Below are positions 26,661-38,124 of a DNA stretch of 62,806 bases, one piece after another. The notes under the pieces were generated by a model. That model saw only the letters and a program-made list of their open reading frames with translations. It was not told where the DNA came from and did not search any database. The translations under genes and the position numbers were made by a program. The stretch is from the NCBI GenBank assembly GCA_900548895.1, contig URLZ01000008.1, positions 1 through 62,806 on the forward strand, written 5' to 3'. Numbering within the stretch: position 1 is the first letter of the stretch; every line of letters starts with the position of its first letter. The DNA is from an uncultured Akkermansia sp. (lineage in GTDB: Bacteria; Verrucomicrobiota; Verrucomicrobiia; Verrucomicrobiales; Akkermansiaceae).

Positions 26661-28475
26661 TCAGGCAAAGAAGCCGATGGCGCCGAGGAAGACCATCAGT
26701 GCGATGGAGAGCGCGAGGCCGATGAGGCAGAGGATGGTGCCCGAGATCGCCATGCCCTTGGACTCGACGAGGCCGGTGGCGTAGGCGAGGGCATTGGGCG
26801 GCGTGCTGATGGGCAGGGCCATACCGAGCGAGGAGGCGAAGGCGACCGTGCAGAGCAGGCCGATGGCGCCGGCGCCGTCCATACTGCCGGCTCCCATCAT
26901 GCTGCCGGCGACGGCCCCCATGATGGGCATGAGCAGCGAGGCCGTGGCGGTGTGGCTCATGAAGGTGGCCATGAAGAGGCAGATGAAGCTGGCGCCCACG
27001 AGCAGCATGGTGGAGTTCCACTCGCCGAAGGGAATGGCGCTGATGAGCGTCTGCGCGAGGTTCGTGTCCTGAAGCGCGAGGCCGAGGGCGAAGCCGCCGG
27101 CGACGAGCCAGAGGGTCTCCCAGCTCATCTGGCGCAGGTCGTCCTTGGTGATGACCTGCGTGACGGCGAAGACGGCGATGGGCACGATGGCTATGGTGTT
27201 GCTGTCAAGCCCGATCTGGTCGCCGATGACCCAGAGGAAGACGGTGACGGCGAAGGTGACGTAGACGATGATGGCCTTGGGCGTCTTGAGGAACTTGCCG
27301 CCCATCTTCAGCTCGATTTCCTTCTGATCAATCGGGAACATCTTGACGAGCACCACCCAGGCGATGAGAATCATCACGATGACGAAGGGCACGCCGAAGC
27401 ACATCCACTGGCCGAAGGTGACGTTGAGGCCCATGTCCTGCATGGCCTTGAGGGCAATGGCGTTCGGCGGGGTGCCGATGGGGGTGCCGATGCCGCCGAT
27501 GTTCGCGGCGATGGGGATGCAGAGGGCGAAGGCGGCGCGGCCGCGGTCCGTCGGCGCGAAGAGCGAGAGCACCGGCGAGAGAATGGCGAGCATCATGGCG
27601 GCGGTGGCCGTGTTGCTCATGAACATGGAGAAGAGAGCCGTCACGCACATGAGGCCGAGCATGACGAACTTCGGATCCTTGCCGAAGGGCTTGAGCAGCA
27701 CCTTGGCGAGGTTGATGTCGAGGCGGAACTTGGTGGCCGCCGCGGCGAGGAAGAAGCCGCCGAGGAAGAGGATGATGATCGGGTCGGCGAAGGTGGCCAT
27801 CGTGCTCTTCTGCTGCATCGTGTTGGTGACCTCCACCTGCTTGATGCGCGCCGCGATTTCGGCGGTGTAGAGCTTGTCGGCCGCGGCGTTCATCTGCACC
27901 TGCACGCTGCGCAGGTTCGTCGCGTCGGCGTGGTGCTTGAGGGCCTGGGCCTCCAGCGAGGTGCGGACGGCTTCATCGGTGGCGTCGGCGGCCTGATCGC
28001 GGTACTGCTGGGCGAGGGCCTCGGCCTCCTGACTGCCGTGCATGGCCTTTTCGGCAAATTCATGCGTCTGCTGCGTGAGCGTCAGGCGCACTTCTTCGGG
28101 GTTGAGCTTCGACTTCTTGGTCAGTCGCTCGGCGATAGCCTTCTTGAGCTCGGCGACGGTGCCGGGGTTGGCCTGCCCGCAGACGTCATCGACGATGCTG
28201 TTGACGGCGACGTCGTCAAAGCGATCGGGCTTGAAGATGGGGAAGGCCTTGTTGGAGAGGCAGAGCAGCGAGAGGGCAATGACGAGAACCGAGGTCGACC
28301 AGATCGGGATGGGTTCGAGGATCCACATCAGGGCGGCCATGACGAAGAGTGCGATGACGCCTTGTTGCAGGGCGTTGATTTCAAGCCCCATGGAGCCGAA
28401 GGGTACGAATAGGGTGCCGGCGCTGACCAGCAGGACGATGAGGATCTTGATGAAGTTCTTTTTGACGCTGTTCAT
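26661..28475 (-). CDS. DASS (SLC13) family anion:sodium symporter with a soluble insertion
   Basis: 604 residues. Both sodium/substrate clamshell motifs of the family are seen: MSNTATAAMM (Ser287-Asn288-Thr289) and a second MSHTATASLLMP near residue 520, plus GTPIGTPPNAIAL and ISTPPNALAYA. It should bring in C4-dicarboxylates or similar anions with sodium. Unusually, about 150 residues (about 75-228) after the third membrane segment form a hydrophilic helical domain rich in Ala/Glu/Gln, absent in most members. The N-terminal start MNSVKKNF follows a leader with a promoter at 28557-28585. Confidence 0.9.
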   Translation of the reverse strand: MNSVKKNFIKILIVLLVSAGTLFVPFGSMGLEINALQQGVIALFVMAALMWILEPIPIWSTSVLVIALSLLCLSNKAFPIFKPDRFDDVAVNSIVDDVCGQANPGTVAELKKAIAERLTKKSKLNPEEVRLTLTQQTHEFAEKAMHGSQEAEALAQQYRDQAADATDEAVRTSLEAQALKHHADATNLRSVQVQMNAAADKLYTAEIAARIKQVEVTNTMQQKSTMATFADPIIILFLGGFFLAAAATKFRLDINLAKVLLKPFGKDPKFVMLGLMCVTALFSMFMSNTATAAMMLAILSPVLSLFAPTDRGRAAFALCIPIAANIGGIGTPIGTPPNAIALKAMQDMGLNVTFGQWMCFGVPFVIVMILIAWVVLVKMFPIDQKEIELKMGGKFLKTPKAIIVYVTFAVTVFLWVIGDQIGLDSNTIAIVPIAVFAVTQVITKDDLRQMSWETLWLVAGGFALGLALQDTNLAQTLISAIPFGEWNSTMLLVGASFICLFMATFMSHTATASLLMPIMGAVAGSMMGAGSMDGAGAIGLLCTVAFASSLGMALPISTPPNALAYATGLVESKGMAISGTILCLIGLALSIALMVFLGAIGFFA

Positions 28476-28556
28476 GGTGGTGTAAGATGCCTTGCGCCGC
28501 GGAAATTCGCTTCCTTCGAGAGTTGTTTCGCGCGGAGAGAGAGCGGCGCAGCGCTG

Positions 28557-28585
28557 ATAATACGCTAAATCTGATGGATTGGCAA
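28557..28585 (-). promoter_or_regulatory. sigma70-type promoter of the DASS carrier gene
   Basis: Minus strand: TTGCCA (28580-28585), 17-base spacer, TATTAT (28557-28562). The leader is about 75 bases. Confidence 0.7.
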
Positions 28586-28719
28586 GTGTAATTTCGAGGG
28601 CTTTTCTGGCGCCTCGGGGGCTTCGTGCCGCCGTCTTCGGCGAGGCTGCGGGCGGCGCCGGGAAGGCGTGCGGAAGGCTGCGGGAGGGTGCCCGGGGGAT
28701 GCTCGGGGGCGGTGGTGCG

Positions 28720-30876
28720 TCAGCGCCGGGGCTCGGCTTCGGGGCGCCGGTGGCTGCGCAGGGCATCGAGCCACTGCCGCAGGGCGGCGGCGTGCGCCGG
28801 TGTGAGCTCGTCGGCGTTGTAGAGGGCGATGTGCCGGGCGCCGGCGCGGTAGAGGAGGTCGAGCTCGCGCGGGAGCTCATCGGGGCTGACGTCTGGCAGG
28901 TGCAGGCCGGGCGCGAGCGGGATGCGGCCGTCGGTCTCGCGCTGCGCCTCGCGGAGGATGCTCGGGAGCCAGTCGCGGCCCTCGGCGTAGAAGCTGTAAT
29001 AGGTCATGGGCAGGGCGAGGTCGAGGCGCAGGCGGCTCCAGTCCTGACGCACGAGGCGGGAGGCGAGGGATGGGGAGGGAAAGACGGCGCAGGCGGCGCG
29101 CTTGTTGCAGCGGCGGATGGCGTCGCAGAGCAGGTTGCCGAGCTCGGCGACGCTCGCGAGGCGAAACTCGCGCCAAGCCTCATCCTGCGTGGGGTCGCTG
29201 AGCGGGTCGCGCCCCTGCTGCTGCCGGAAGCGCGCGAGGCAGTGCGGGCAGTAACAGTAGTCGTAGGCGGGCAGCTCGCGATCCATGACGAGGCCGTAGG
29301 TCTTCCACAGGGCGCGGGGGAGGATGACGTCGGGCAGGCGCAGGTAGTCGAGCTGCACGGCGTCGATGCCCGGGATTTGCGCTTGCTCGCGGACGAGGCG
29401 CAGCAGGTGGCTGCGCACCTCGGGGTTGTTCGGACAGAGAAACTGGTAATAGTCGACGTAGGGGCGGTGCTCTTCGCTGTGGCAGGAGTGCCCGTCGCGG
29501 TTGACGACGTACCAGTCCGGGTGGCGCAGGGCCTCGGCGTCGCCGGGGCGGTTGAGGGCCCAGAACCAGGAGTAGACGCGCAGTCCGGCGCGGCGCGCCA
29601 GCGGGGCGAGGCGCCGGAGGCTGTCGTTGTCGCCGCCGATGATGAGGGTGCTCACGCCGGCCTCGGCCAGGGCGGCGAAGCGCCGGGCCCAGTCGGCTTC
29701 GCTGCGCTCTTCGCTGCCGGAGAGCCAGAGGCAGATGTCGGGCTGTTCAACGCTGGGCTCGCTGCGGCTCAGGCGCCCCTCGCTGTCGAGCCGCCAGAGG
29801 CTGCCCGTGCGCGCGCTGCGCGCCTCGATCACAAAGAAGTCATCGCGCGCCAGGGCCAGCTCGGCCTGCGGGGGCAGCGGGCAGCCCTCCTCCGCGAGCT
29901 GCTCGGGCGTGGTGGCGAAGCTGCCGGTGCGGCCGCGCCGCGCGAGCTGGGCGTTGAGAATGCGGTAGAGTGCGAGGCGCAGGTCTTCGTCCGGCCCGGG
30001 CAGGAAGGATTCCCATGTGCCGGCGGGCTGCCCGCTGAGGCGGATCTCTCCCCAGTGCTCGGGCAGGTGGATGTTGATGAGGCCGGTGGGGGCCCACACG
30101 TGGTTGCTCTCGGGCAGCGGTGCTCCGCTGGCGTCGCATTGCTTGCGGTAGCCGCCGGGGGCGGCGGCATCGGGGATGATGCGCCAGTTGACGCGAGAGA
30201 AGTTCAGGCGAAGGCTGCTGCCGGGCTGCGGGGCGACGTCCTGCCGCGGCTGGGTGCCGTGCGAGAGGATGCTGCGCCAGGGGATGGCGACTTCGACGCT
30301 CCAGCCCTCGTCGACGTCGCTCGGGTCATTGAGGGTGCCGCGGAGCTGCACGGCGTGCCGCAGGCCGGGCATCTCCCAGTCGTGCAGCACGAGGTTGTCC
30401 CCGTGGCGGTAGGGGCGCGGCAGAAAGAGATCCCAGGTGGTGCCGAGGGCGTTGACCTCCCACTCGATGTAGTTGAGGCCGTCGCCGTCCGGGTCGATGA
30501 AGATTTCAAAGTCCGGGTCGCGGTAGATGACGGAGTCGTGCTCGGTGAGGGTGGCGCGCAGGTGCGGCTCGGGCATCTCGGCGTGCACGTAGAGGTAGTG
30601 GTCATCCCAGAGCAGGCGGATACGGGTCTCATCGTCGATGGCGCCGCCCTCGATGTCTCTCAGCGGGCTCAAGGGGATGGCGGCCTGCCAGTCCGGCTCG
30701 TCGGCGCGCCCGTCGATGGTGATGGGGCCCGTGGTGCGCTGGCAGACGCCCGTGGGGGGCAGAGGGGGCGGCTCCGTGCCTTCCGCCGGGCGGTCGCCGT
30801 CTGCGAGGGCCGCGGGGCAGAGCAGCAGGGGGGCGAGGGCGAGCAGGAGCGACGGGTGGGGGCACGGGGGCATCAT
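28720..30876 (-). CDS. secreted CBM9-like plus TIM-barrel glycoside hydrolase-like protein
   Basis: 718 residues with a signal peptide ending near ALA25. Residues of about 48-290 are a CBM9-like domain (GPITIDGRADEPDWQAA, DPDFEIFIDPDGDGLNYIEW). Residues of about 390-715 look like a TIM barrel of the putative glycoside hydrolase type (GHL/COG1649-like): GVSTLIIGGDND, YSWFWALNRP, DAVQLDYLRLPDV, CYCPHCLARFRQQ and LALPMTYYSF. Likely action is on a polysaccharide in the periplasm. Catalytic residues cannot be assigned. Two ATG codons at 30876 and 30873 are possible starts; the first sits 6 bases after the -10 box. Confidence 0.75.
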   Translation of the reverse strand: MMPPCPHPSLLLALAPLLLCPAALADGDRPAEGTEPPPLPPTGVCQRTTGPITIDGRADEPDWQAAIPLSPLRDIEGGAIDDETRIRLLWDDHYLYVHAEMPEPHLRATLTEHDSVIYRDPDFEIFIDPDGDGLNYIEWEVNALGTTWDLFLPRPYRHGDNLVLHDWEMPGLRHAVQLRGTLNDPSDVDEGWSVEVAIPWRSILSHGTQPRQDVAPQPGSSLRLNFSRVNWRIIPDAAAPGGYRKQCDASGAPLPESNHVWAPTGLINIHLPEHWGEIRLSGQPAGTWESFLPGPDEDLRLALYRILNAQLARRGRTGSFATTPEQLAEEGCPLPPQAELALARDDFFVIEARSARTGSLWRLDSEGRLSRSEPSVEQPDICLWLSGSEERSEADWARRFAALAEAGVSTLIIGGDNDSLRRLAPLARRAGLRVYSWFWALNRPGDAEALRHPDWYVVNRDGHSCHSEEHRPYVDYYQFLCPNNPEVRSHLLRLVREQAQIPGIDAVQLDYLRLPDVILPRALWKTYGLVMDRELPAYDYCYCPHCLARFRQQQGRDPLSDPTQDEAWREFRLASVAELGNLLCDAIRRCNKRAACAVFPSPSLASRLVRQDWSRLRLDLALPMTYYSFYAEGRDWLPSILREAQRETDGRIPLAPGLHLPDVSPDELPRELDLLYRAGARHIALYNADELTPAHAAALRQWLDALRSHRRPEAEPRR

Positions 30877-30882
30877 GCTCTC

Positions 30883-30912
30883 ATGCTAGCACAGGCGCGG
30901 GGGCGACGGCAA
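30883..30912 (-). promoter_or_regulatory. sigma70-type promoter, leaderless-type, of the secreted CBM9/TIM gene
   Basis: Minus strand: TTGCCG (30907-30912), 18-base spacer, TAGCAT (30883-30888), 6 bases to the ATG at 30876. Confidence 0.6.
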
Positions 30913-31121
30913 GCAAATTGCGCGCTGTTTCGCGGCTTCGCTCGCTCCTGAGCGGCGGCGAGGATCGACGGCGCAGAGCTGCGGTGGGCCGGGGAGTGTG
31001 CTCAGAGGTGAGGCCGATGGGCGGGAGGCTGATATACGGGAAGCCGGTGTGCCGGAAACCGCGAAGCGGCGCGCTGCCGTGTTGGTGCGTTGCCGCATGC
31101 CCCGGCGGGCGGGGCAGCCCC

Positions 31122-32627
31122 TCAGCTGGCGGTGGTGGTCTCGGATCCCGCTTTGCCCGTCGCGGCAGCGGAGGCGGTACCCTCGGAGTCGGGACCGTCT
31201 GCCGCTGCGGAGTCAGGGGTACTCTCGGCAGCGGTGTCGGGCGTGCTCGCGGAGGGGGCGTTGTCCTCGGCCATGGTGTCGCGGCCGACGGCGGCGCAGG
31301 CGCTGTCGAGCAGCAGCCCGGGCTCGGAGCTGAAGAGGGCGTAGGCCTCCTCTTCGCTCGCGAGCTCAACGGCCCGGCTGTAGCACTCTTGGGCGCGCGC
31401 GGCGCTGCCCTCGGTGCCGACGCCGTAGCGCAGCATGATGCTCATGAAGACGTAGCCCTCGTAGTAGTCCTGCTCGGCCGCCGCGGCAAAGCAGCGGTAG
31501 GCTTCCTCGGCGCTGATGCCGCCGATGCCCTCGGCGTAGCAGAGCCCGCGGTAGAGCAGGGCCGTCGGGTCGTCGGCCTCGGCGCCGGCATTGATGCAGT
31601 CCAGAGCCTTCCGTTCATCGGCGTCGGTGCCGATGCCGTGGCGGTAATAGAGCGCGAGGGCGGCGTAGGCCGGGGTGTAGCCGCCCTCGCAGGCGCTCTG
31701 CATGGCGCTGAAGGCCGCGGAGGGGTCGGCGTCGGTGCCGATGCCGTTCTCGAGGCAGAGGGCGAGGTTGTAGGAGGCCTCGGGGTCGCCGCCCTCGGCT
31801 CCCTTGCGGTACCAGGCGAGGGCGGCCGGCTTGTTTTCGGGCGTGCCGATGCCGAACTCGCAGCAGCTGCCGAGGCTGCAACAGGCCTCGAGGCTGCCCT
31901 GGGCCGCGGCCTCCTGCAGGTAGGCGTAATAGAGGACGTTGGAGGCGGGCACGCCGATGCCTTCGAGGTAACAGCAGGCGAGCAGGTAGAGGGCGCGCGC
32001 GTCGCGCCGGTCTGCGGCGCGGCGCAGCAGGCCGACGGCCTCGGCATCCCCCGCGTCGGTGTCGAGGGCCTCACAGCAGATGGCGAGCTTGACCATGGCC
32101 TCGGTGAGGCCGCGCTCGGCGGCGCGGCGGTAGTGCTGCACGGCTTCGTCGGGGATGCTCTCATCGCTGGCCTGCATGTAGCTCAGGTCGCCGAGCAGGC
32201 AGTCGGCAAGCGCGCTGCCGGCCTCGGCGCGGCGGCGCAGCATGGCGAGCTCGTCGTCGCTCAGTTGGCTGAGGTCGAGCGCACGCAGGTCGGCGTCCTT
32301 GTCCTCCTGAGCGTCGGATGAGGCGGTATCCTGCCCGGCAGCTCCGGCGGCTGCGGTGGCTCCGGCGGCTTTGTCTGTGGTGGCTGCGCCGGGTGCGGAG
32401 CCGCCCGCAGCGTCGGTTGAGGGGGCGGCGGGGAATGCTCCTGAGAGGGCGGCAGAGGCCGCTTCGGCGGCGGAGAGGGAGAGCAGGGCGCTGAACAGCC
32501 CGAGACCGACGGTCGCGATCGTTCCGACGGCGTGGAGGCTGATGGATCCGACGGGGCCGCGGAGACTGCGGGGGCTGCGTTGGTGAGGGGAAAGGGGGCT
32601 GGGGGAGTTGTGGGGGTGGGGCATCAT
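31122..32627 (-). CDS. Sel1-repeat (TPR-like) protein
   Basis: 501 residues. A basic N-terminus and a hydrophobic segment (about 32-55) suggest export or membrane anchoring, followed by an Ala/Gly/Thr-rich linker to about residue 115. Then come eight or nine Sel1 repeats of about 36 residues, e.g. ALYLLACCYLEGIGV, EASYNLALCLENGIGTD, PAYAALALYYRHGIGTD. The tail is Ala/Ser/Thr/Asp-rich. Sel1 proteins serve as scaffolds for protein contacts; the partner is not known. Unusually many Cys (CC pairs) occur in the repeats. ATG at 32627 or 32624. Confidence 0.85.
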   Translation of the reverse strand: MMPHPHNSPSPLSPHQRSPRSLRGPVGSISLHAVGTIATVGLGLFSALLSLSAAEAASAALSGAFPAAPSTDAAGGSAPGAATTDKAAGATAAAGAAGQDTASSDAQEDKDADLRALDLSQLSDDELAMLRRRAEAGSALADCLLGDLSYMQASDESIPDEAVQHYRRAAERGLTEAMVKLAICCEALDTDAGDAEAVGLLRRAADRRDARALYLLACCYLEGIGVPASNVLYYAYLQEAAAQGSLEACCSLGSCCEFGIGTPENKPAALAWYRKGAEGGDPEASYNLALCLENGIGTDADPSAAFSAMQSACEGGYTPAYAALALYYRHGIGTDADERKALDCINAGAEADDPTALLYRGLCYAEGIGGISAEEAYRCFAAAAEQDYYEGYVFMSIMLRYGVGTEGSAARAQECYSRAVELASEEEAYALFSSEPGLLLDSACAAVGRDTMAEDNAPSASTPDTAAESTPDSAAADGPDSEGTASAAATGKAGSETTTAS

Positions 32628-32650
32628 GGGGATCCGAGCTCGCTTCTGTG

Positions 32651-32679
32651 ATACTAGCGCAGGGGGGGCGCTTTGTCAA
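32651..32679 (-). promoter_or_regulatory. sigma70-type promoter of the Sel1 gene
   Basis: Minus strand: TTGACA (32674-32679), 17-base spacer, TAGTAT (32651-32656). Leader about 17 bases. It is divergent from the promoter at 32750-32778. Confidence 0.75.
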
Positions 32680-32749
32680 CGCTGGGGCGAGAGAAGGTGA
32701 GTCTCTCTGCTTTGGGAAGAAATCGGAAACCTTAACCCATTTGTTTTGC

Positions 32750-32778
32750 TTGACAGCCTGATGCCGAGCCTATAGAAT
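32750..32778 (+). promoter_or_regulatory. sigma70-type promoter of the second pyruvyl transferase/PP-loop pair
   Basis: TTGACA (32750-32755), 17-base spacer, TAGAAT (32773-32778). The start codon at 32959 is 180 bases away, the longest leader of a recognised promoter here. The leader holds a 9-codon open frame (32840-32869). Confidence 0.75.
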
Positions 32779-32958
32779 GAGTTCGGTGGTGAGCTTCCCT
32801 CACGTTCTCTGTCATACATCATTCTTGCAGCTCTCTAAAATGAACGCAAAGTTCAGGTGCCGCGCATGAGCCCGTTCTGATTTCCTCCTCTTGCCCTGAA
32901 GAATCGCTCCTCAATGTTCCTGACGAATTAAGCGTACTGGCCCTAGCAAAACAGACCC

Positions 32959-34017
32959 ATGCACGAAGCCCTGATCACCCATTTGAAGTCTCTGGGGACT
33001 TTTTATTTTTATCCGAATCCCGGGAACTTGGGAGATTTGTTAATTGCGGAGGCTTCACGACAGTTTTTCAGACGAAACGGAATCAACTTTCGCGAGTACG
33101 ACGAAAGGAATTTGCCGGAGAAATATGTTTTGGTGTTCGGTGGAGGCGGGAGGCTTATTCCCCTGTGGAGCCCTCATCAGGATGAACTTGCTGAGTTTTT
33201 TGCCGATCCGCGAATCTCCGAATGCGTGATTCTGCCTCACAGCATATACGGTCTTGACGAACTGATGGGGAAGCTCGACCAAAGGCACCACCTGTATTGC
33301 CGAGACCATCAGACGTTCGAATACTGCCGGAAAGCTGCACCCCGGAGCCACTGCTATTTGGCCGACGACATGGCTTTCGAGTTCCGCGAGGAGGAGCTAC
33401 CGCCAACGGAGCTCTCGTCCATCAAGCCCACCTCCGACGAGGAGTGCCGGATGGCACGTCGCATCAAGAGGGGCCTCTTTCGCAAAATGAGAGCGGGCGT
33501 TCGACGGGCCTCCGTGATGATGACGGAACAGGGGAAGCCCCGCCGAGTGGCCTTTCTCTTGCGTCGCGATGCGGAAAAGGAAGTGGCGTACATGTCGGAG
33601 ATCTCTTTTGATTTGTCGGCCGTGATCCCCTACACTGAGGCTCGGGATATGGCCTACAACGCTGAGATCCTTCGGCAGTTCTCCTCGGCCCTCAAACAGG
33701 CGGATGTCATTGTGTCGGATCGTCTGCATGTCTGCATTATGGCCTACTTGGCGGGGTTGGAGGTGTATATGCTCGATAACTCATATGGCAAACTCAGCGG
33801 GGTCTACCGGCTTTCCCTCAGCGATGCGCCTTGGGTGCATCTGTTGGCGCACGCCGAACTGACTCCGGAGCTCAGAGCAGCGTGGAAGCGTTTGAACCCG
33901 CTCTGGCTGGTCGTTTTACGGCAGTGTTGGGCGAAGCTGAAATCGGCCCGCAAACAATGCAGCTCAACCATGAAACAGTGGAGGCGCCGTCTGCGCCGGC
34001 GGCTGTCTCGGTCCTGA
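32959..34017 (+). CDS. polysaccharide pyruvyl transferase family protein (second copy)
   Basis: 352 residues. Family blocks: NPGNLGDLLI, LVFGGGGRLIP, CVILPHSIYG, YLADDMAFEF and the C-terminal IVSDRLHVCIMAYLAGLEV with DNSYGKLSGVY. It should transfer a pyruvyl group, or a related unit, to a surface sugar. It is only distantly similar to the family member at 16023-16946, so the two modules did not come from a recent duplication. The PP-loop gene follows after 30 bases, so they form one operon. Base composition is more AT-rich than the flanks. Confidence 0.88.
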   Translation: MHEALITHLKSLGTFYFYPNPGNLGDLLIAEASRQFFRRNGINFREYDERNLPEKYVLVFGGGGRLIPLWSPHQDELAEFFADPRISECVILPHSIYGLDELMGKLDQRHHLYCRDHQTFEYCRKAAPRSHCYLADDMAFEFREEELPPTELSSIKPTSDEECRMARRIKRGLFRKMRAGVRRASVMMTEQGKPRRVAFLLRRDAEKEVAYMSEISFDLSAVIPYTEARDMAYNAEILRQFSSALKQADVIVSDRLHVCIMAYLAGLEVYMLDNSYGKLSGVYRLSLSDAPWVHLLAHAELTPELRAAWKRLNPLWLVVLRQCWAKLKSARKQCSSTMKQWRRRLRRRLSRS

Positions 34018-34047
34018 TGCACTTGACTCACTCTCACCTGATCACCC

Positions 34048-35307
34048 ATGACTCCATCATTCCTCCGTGTCGATTCCGTCTCTGCAGACTCCCGCTCCCT
34101 GACGGTCGCCTTTTCTCTGAGTGCGAACCTAAATCGCTATTTCAATGAGCCGCACGTTTTTCGTGTGAAGTATTCACAGGATATCTCGGGGGTGCCTGAG
34201 GGTATTCTGGTGATTCCCTTCATCACGAACGTGCTCCCGATCATCTGGTTGACGGATGCCGTCTTGCAGGTGCCTCGCCTCGATCGAGTCTTTTATGAGA
34301 GCATCCCGGAGATTAAGAAGGGATATGCTGACATGTCGCCCATGCTGACGTTCAAGGGACGCGTGGAGGTGGACGAGCTTGAGGAGCATGATGTCTCACC
34401 CTCGGAGCAGGTAGCCGCCTTCTTCAGCGGCGGCGTTGATGCTTTCGCGACGCTCATTCGCCACCGCGAGGAGAAGCCGATCCTGCTGACGATGCGAGGA
34501 TCGGATGTCAAGCTCACCGATGAGGAGGGCTGGCAGGTGGTGCATGATCATACGCTGGAGACGGCCCGGCAGTTTGATTTGCCGGAGCCGGTGTTCATTA
34601 CGTCGAATTTTCGCACCTTCCTCCGGGAGGGTGAGCTGACGAATCTTGTGAAGGTTTCCGGTTATAACTATTGGTTAGGGTATCAGTGCGGCATCGGGTT
34701 GATCGGGCACGCAGCACCTATGGCATTCTGTCGTCGCTTCAAGACCGTGTATATCGCTAGTTCGTTCACAAGTCATGACCAAGTGATCTGCGGCAGTGAT
34801 CCCACTATTGATGAAAAGGTGCGCTGGGCTTCCTCTTCCGTTGTTCATGACGGGTATGAATGGAATCGGCAACGGAAGCTCAAATCCATCGTTGAGTATG
34901 CCCACTGCACTGGGGCATATCCTCAGTTGAGGGTGTGTTGGATTACCTCGGGTGGCAAGAATTGCAGCCAATGCGAAAAATGCCTCAGGACGATGTATGG
35001 CATCTTGGCGGAGGGCGAAGACCCCACGCGCTACGGATTCGACATGTCGTCGCTGCATCCCGTTCGAAATCGGAGAACTATGTTAGCTTTGAGTAAAGAT
35101 TTCCGATTGGCAGAATGGGAACCGATTCTTTTGCGGTTCCGAGAAACGAGGCACTACGCTGAGGATAGTCGTGTGAATTGGATCTTCAAAATCAAGGATC
35201 TCAGGCATTGCCCGATGCAGGATCGGCTCTATTTTCTGCGCCGGAAGTATGTCAGAAAACTGCAGCATATGTTCTCGAATATTCGTCGTGCGTTGACGGG
35301 CAAATAA
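34048..35307 (+). CDS. PP-loop ATP pyrophosphatase-like protein with Cys4 site (second copy)
   Basis: 419 residues. The PP-loop is FFSGGVDAF (126-133), the standard SGGVD signature. YIASSFTSHDQVICGS and SSVVHDGY (about 235-269) are further conserved blocks. The zinc-type site is Cys297-x8-Cys306-x2-Cys309-x2-Cys312 followed by LRTM, parallel to Cys315/323/326/329 in the copy at 14412-15674. Residues 1-120 are a beta-rich N-terminal domain. These proteins resemble QueC-type enzymes but are longer and lie in glycan operons. Reaction unknown; ATP-dependent activation of a carboxyl or carbonyl group is the likely chemistry. Confidence 0.72.
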   Translation: MTPSFLRVDSVSADSRSLTVAFSLSANLNRYFNEPHVFRVKYSQDISGVPEGILVIPFITNVLPIIWLTDAVLQVPRLDRVFYESIPEIKKGYADMSPMLTFKGRVEVDELEEHDVSPSEQVAAFFSGGVDAFATLIRHREEKPILLTMRGSDVKLTDEEGWQVVHDHTLETARQFDLPEPVFITSNFRTFLREGELTNLVKVSGYNYWLGYQCGIGLIGHAAPMAFCRRFKTVYIASSFTSHDQVICGSDPTIDEKVRWASSSVVHDGYEWNRQRKLKSIVEYAHCTGAYPQLRVCWITSGGKNCSQCEKCLRTMYGILAEGEDPTRYGFDMSSLHPVRNRRTMLALSKDFRLAEWEPILLRFRETRHYAEDSRVNWIFKIKDLRHCPMQDRLYFLRRKYVRKLQHMFSNIRRALTGK

Positions 35308-35413
35308 AAGGAGACCATTTTTCATGAGAGGAAGCATTCTTCCCTGTGCAGAGCCTTAGTTCTCTCCTGCCGAGGGAGTAGGTGTCCTCCCGTGCTCGCG
35401 CCTGCTGCTTTTC

Positions 35414-35448
35414 GCGCGACCTGCTCCTGACTTGGGAGCACGTCGCGT
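35414..35448 (+). terminator. imperfect hairpin after the second PP-loop gene
   Basis: GCGCGAC-C-TGCTCC pairs with GGAGCA-C-GTCGCGT with one internal mismatch; TTTGTCCT follows a few bases later. Confidence 0.5.
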
Positions 35449-35481
35449 GCTTTGTCCTAGCCGGGGCGCAGCGGGGGCGAG

Positions 35482-35513
35482 AAACAAAACAGCCCGGCCG
35501 AGTGGCCGGGCTG
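35482..35513 (-). terminator. intrinsic terminator of clpB
   Basis: 10-bp stem CAGCCCGGCC / GGCCGGGCTG with loop GAGT; on the minus strand followed by TTTTGTTT. Confidence 0.9.
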
Positions 35514-35547
35514 TGGTGAGGTGAGATGCCGCTGCGGGTGCTCAGCT

Positions 35548-38124
<2,577 letters not shown>

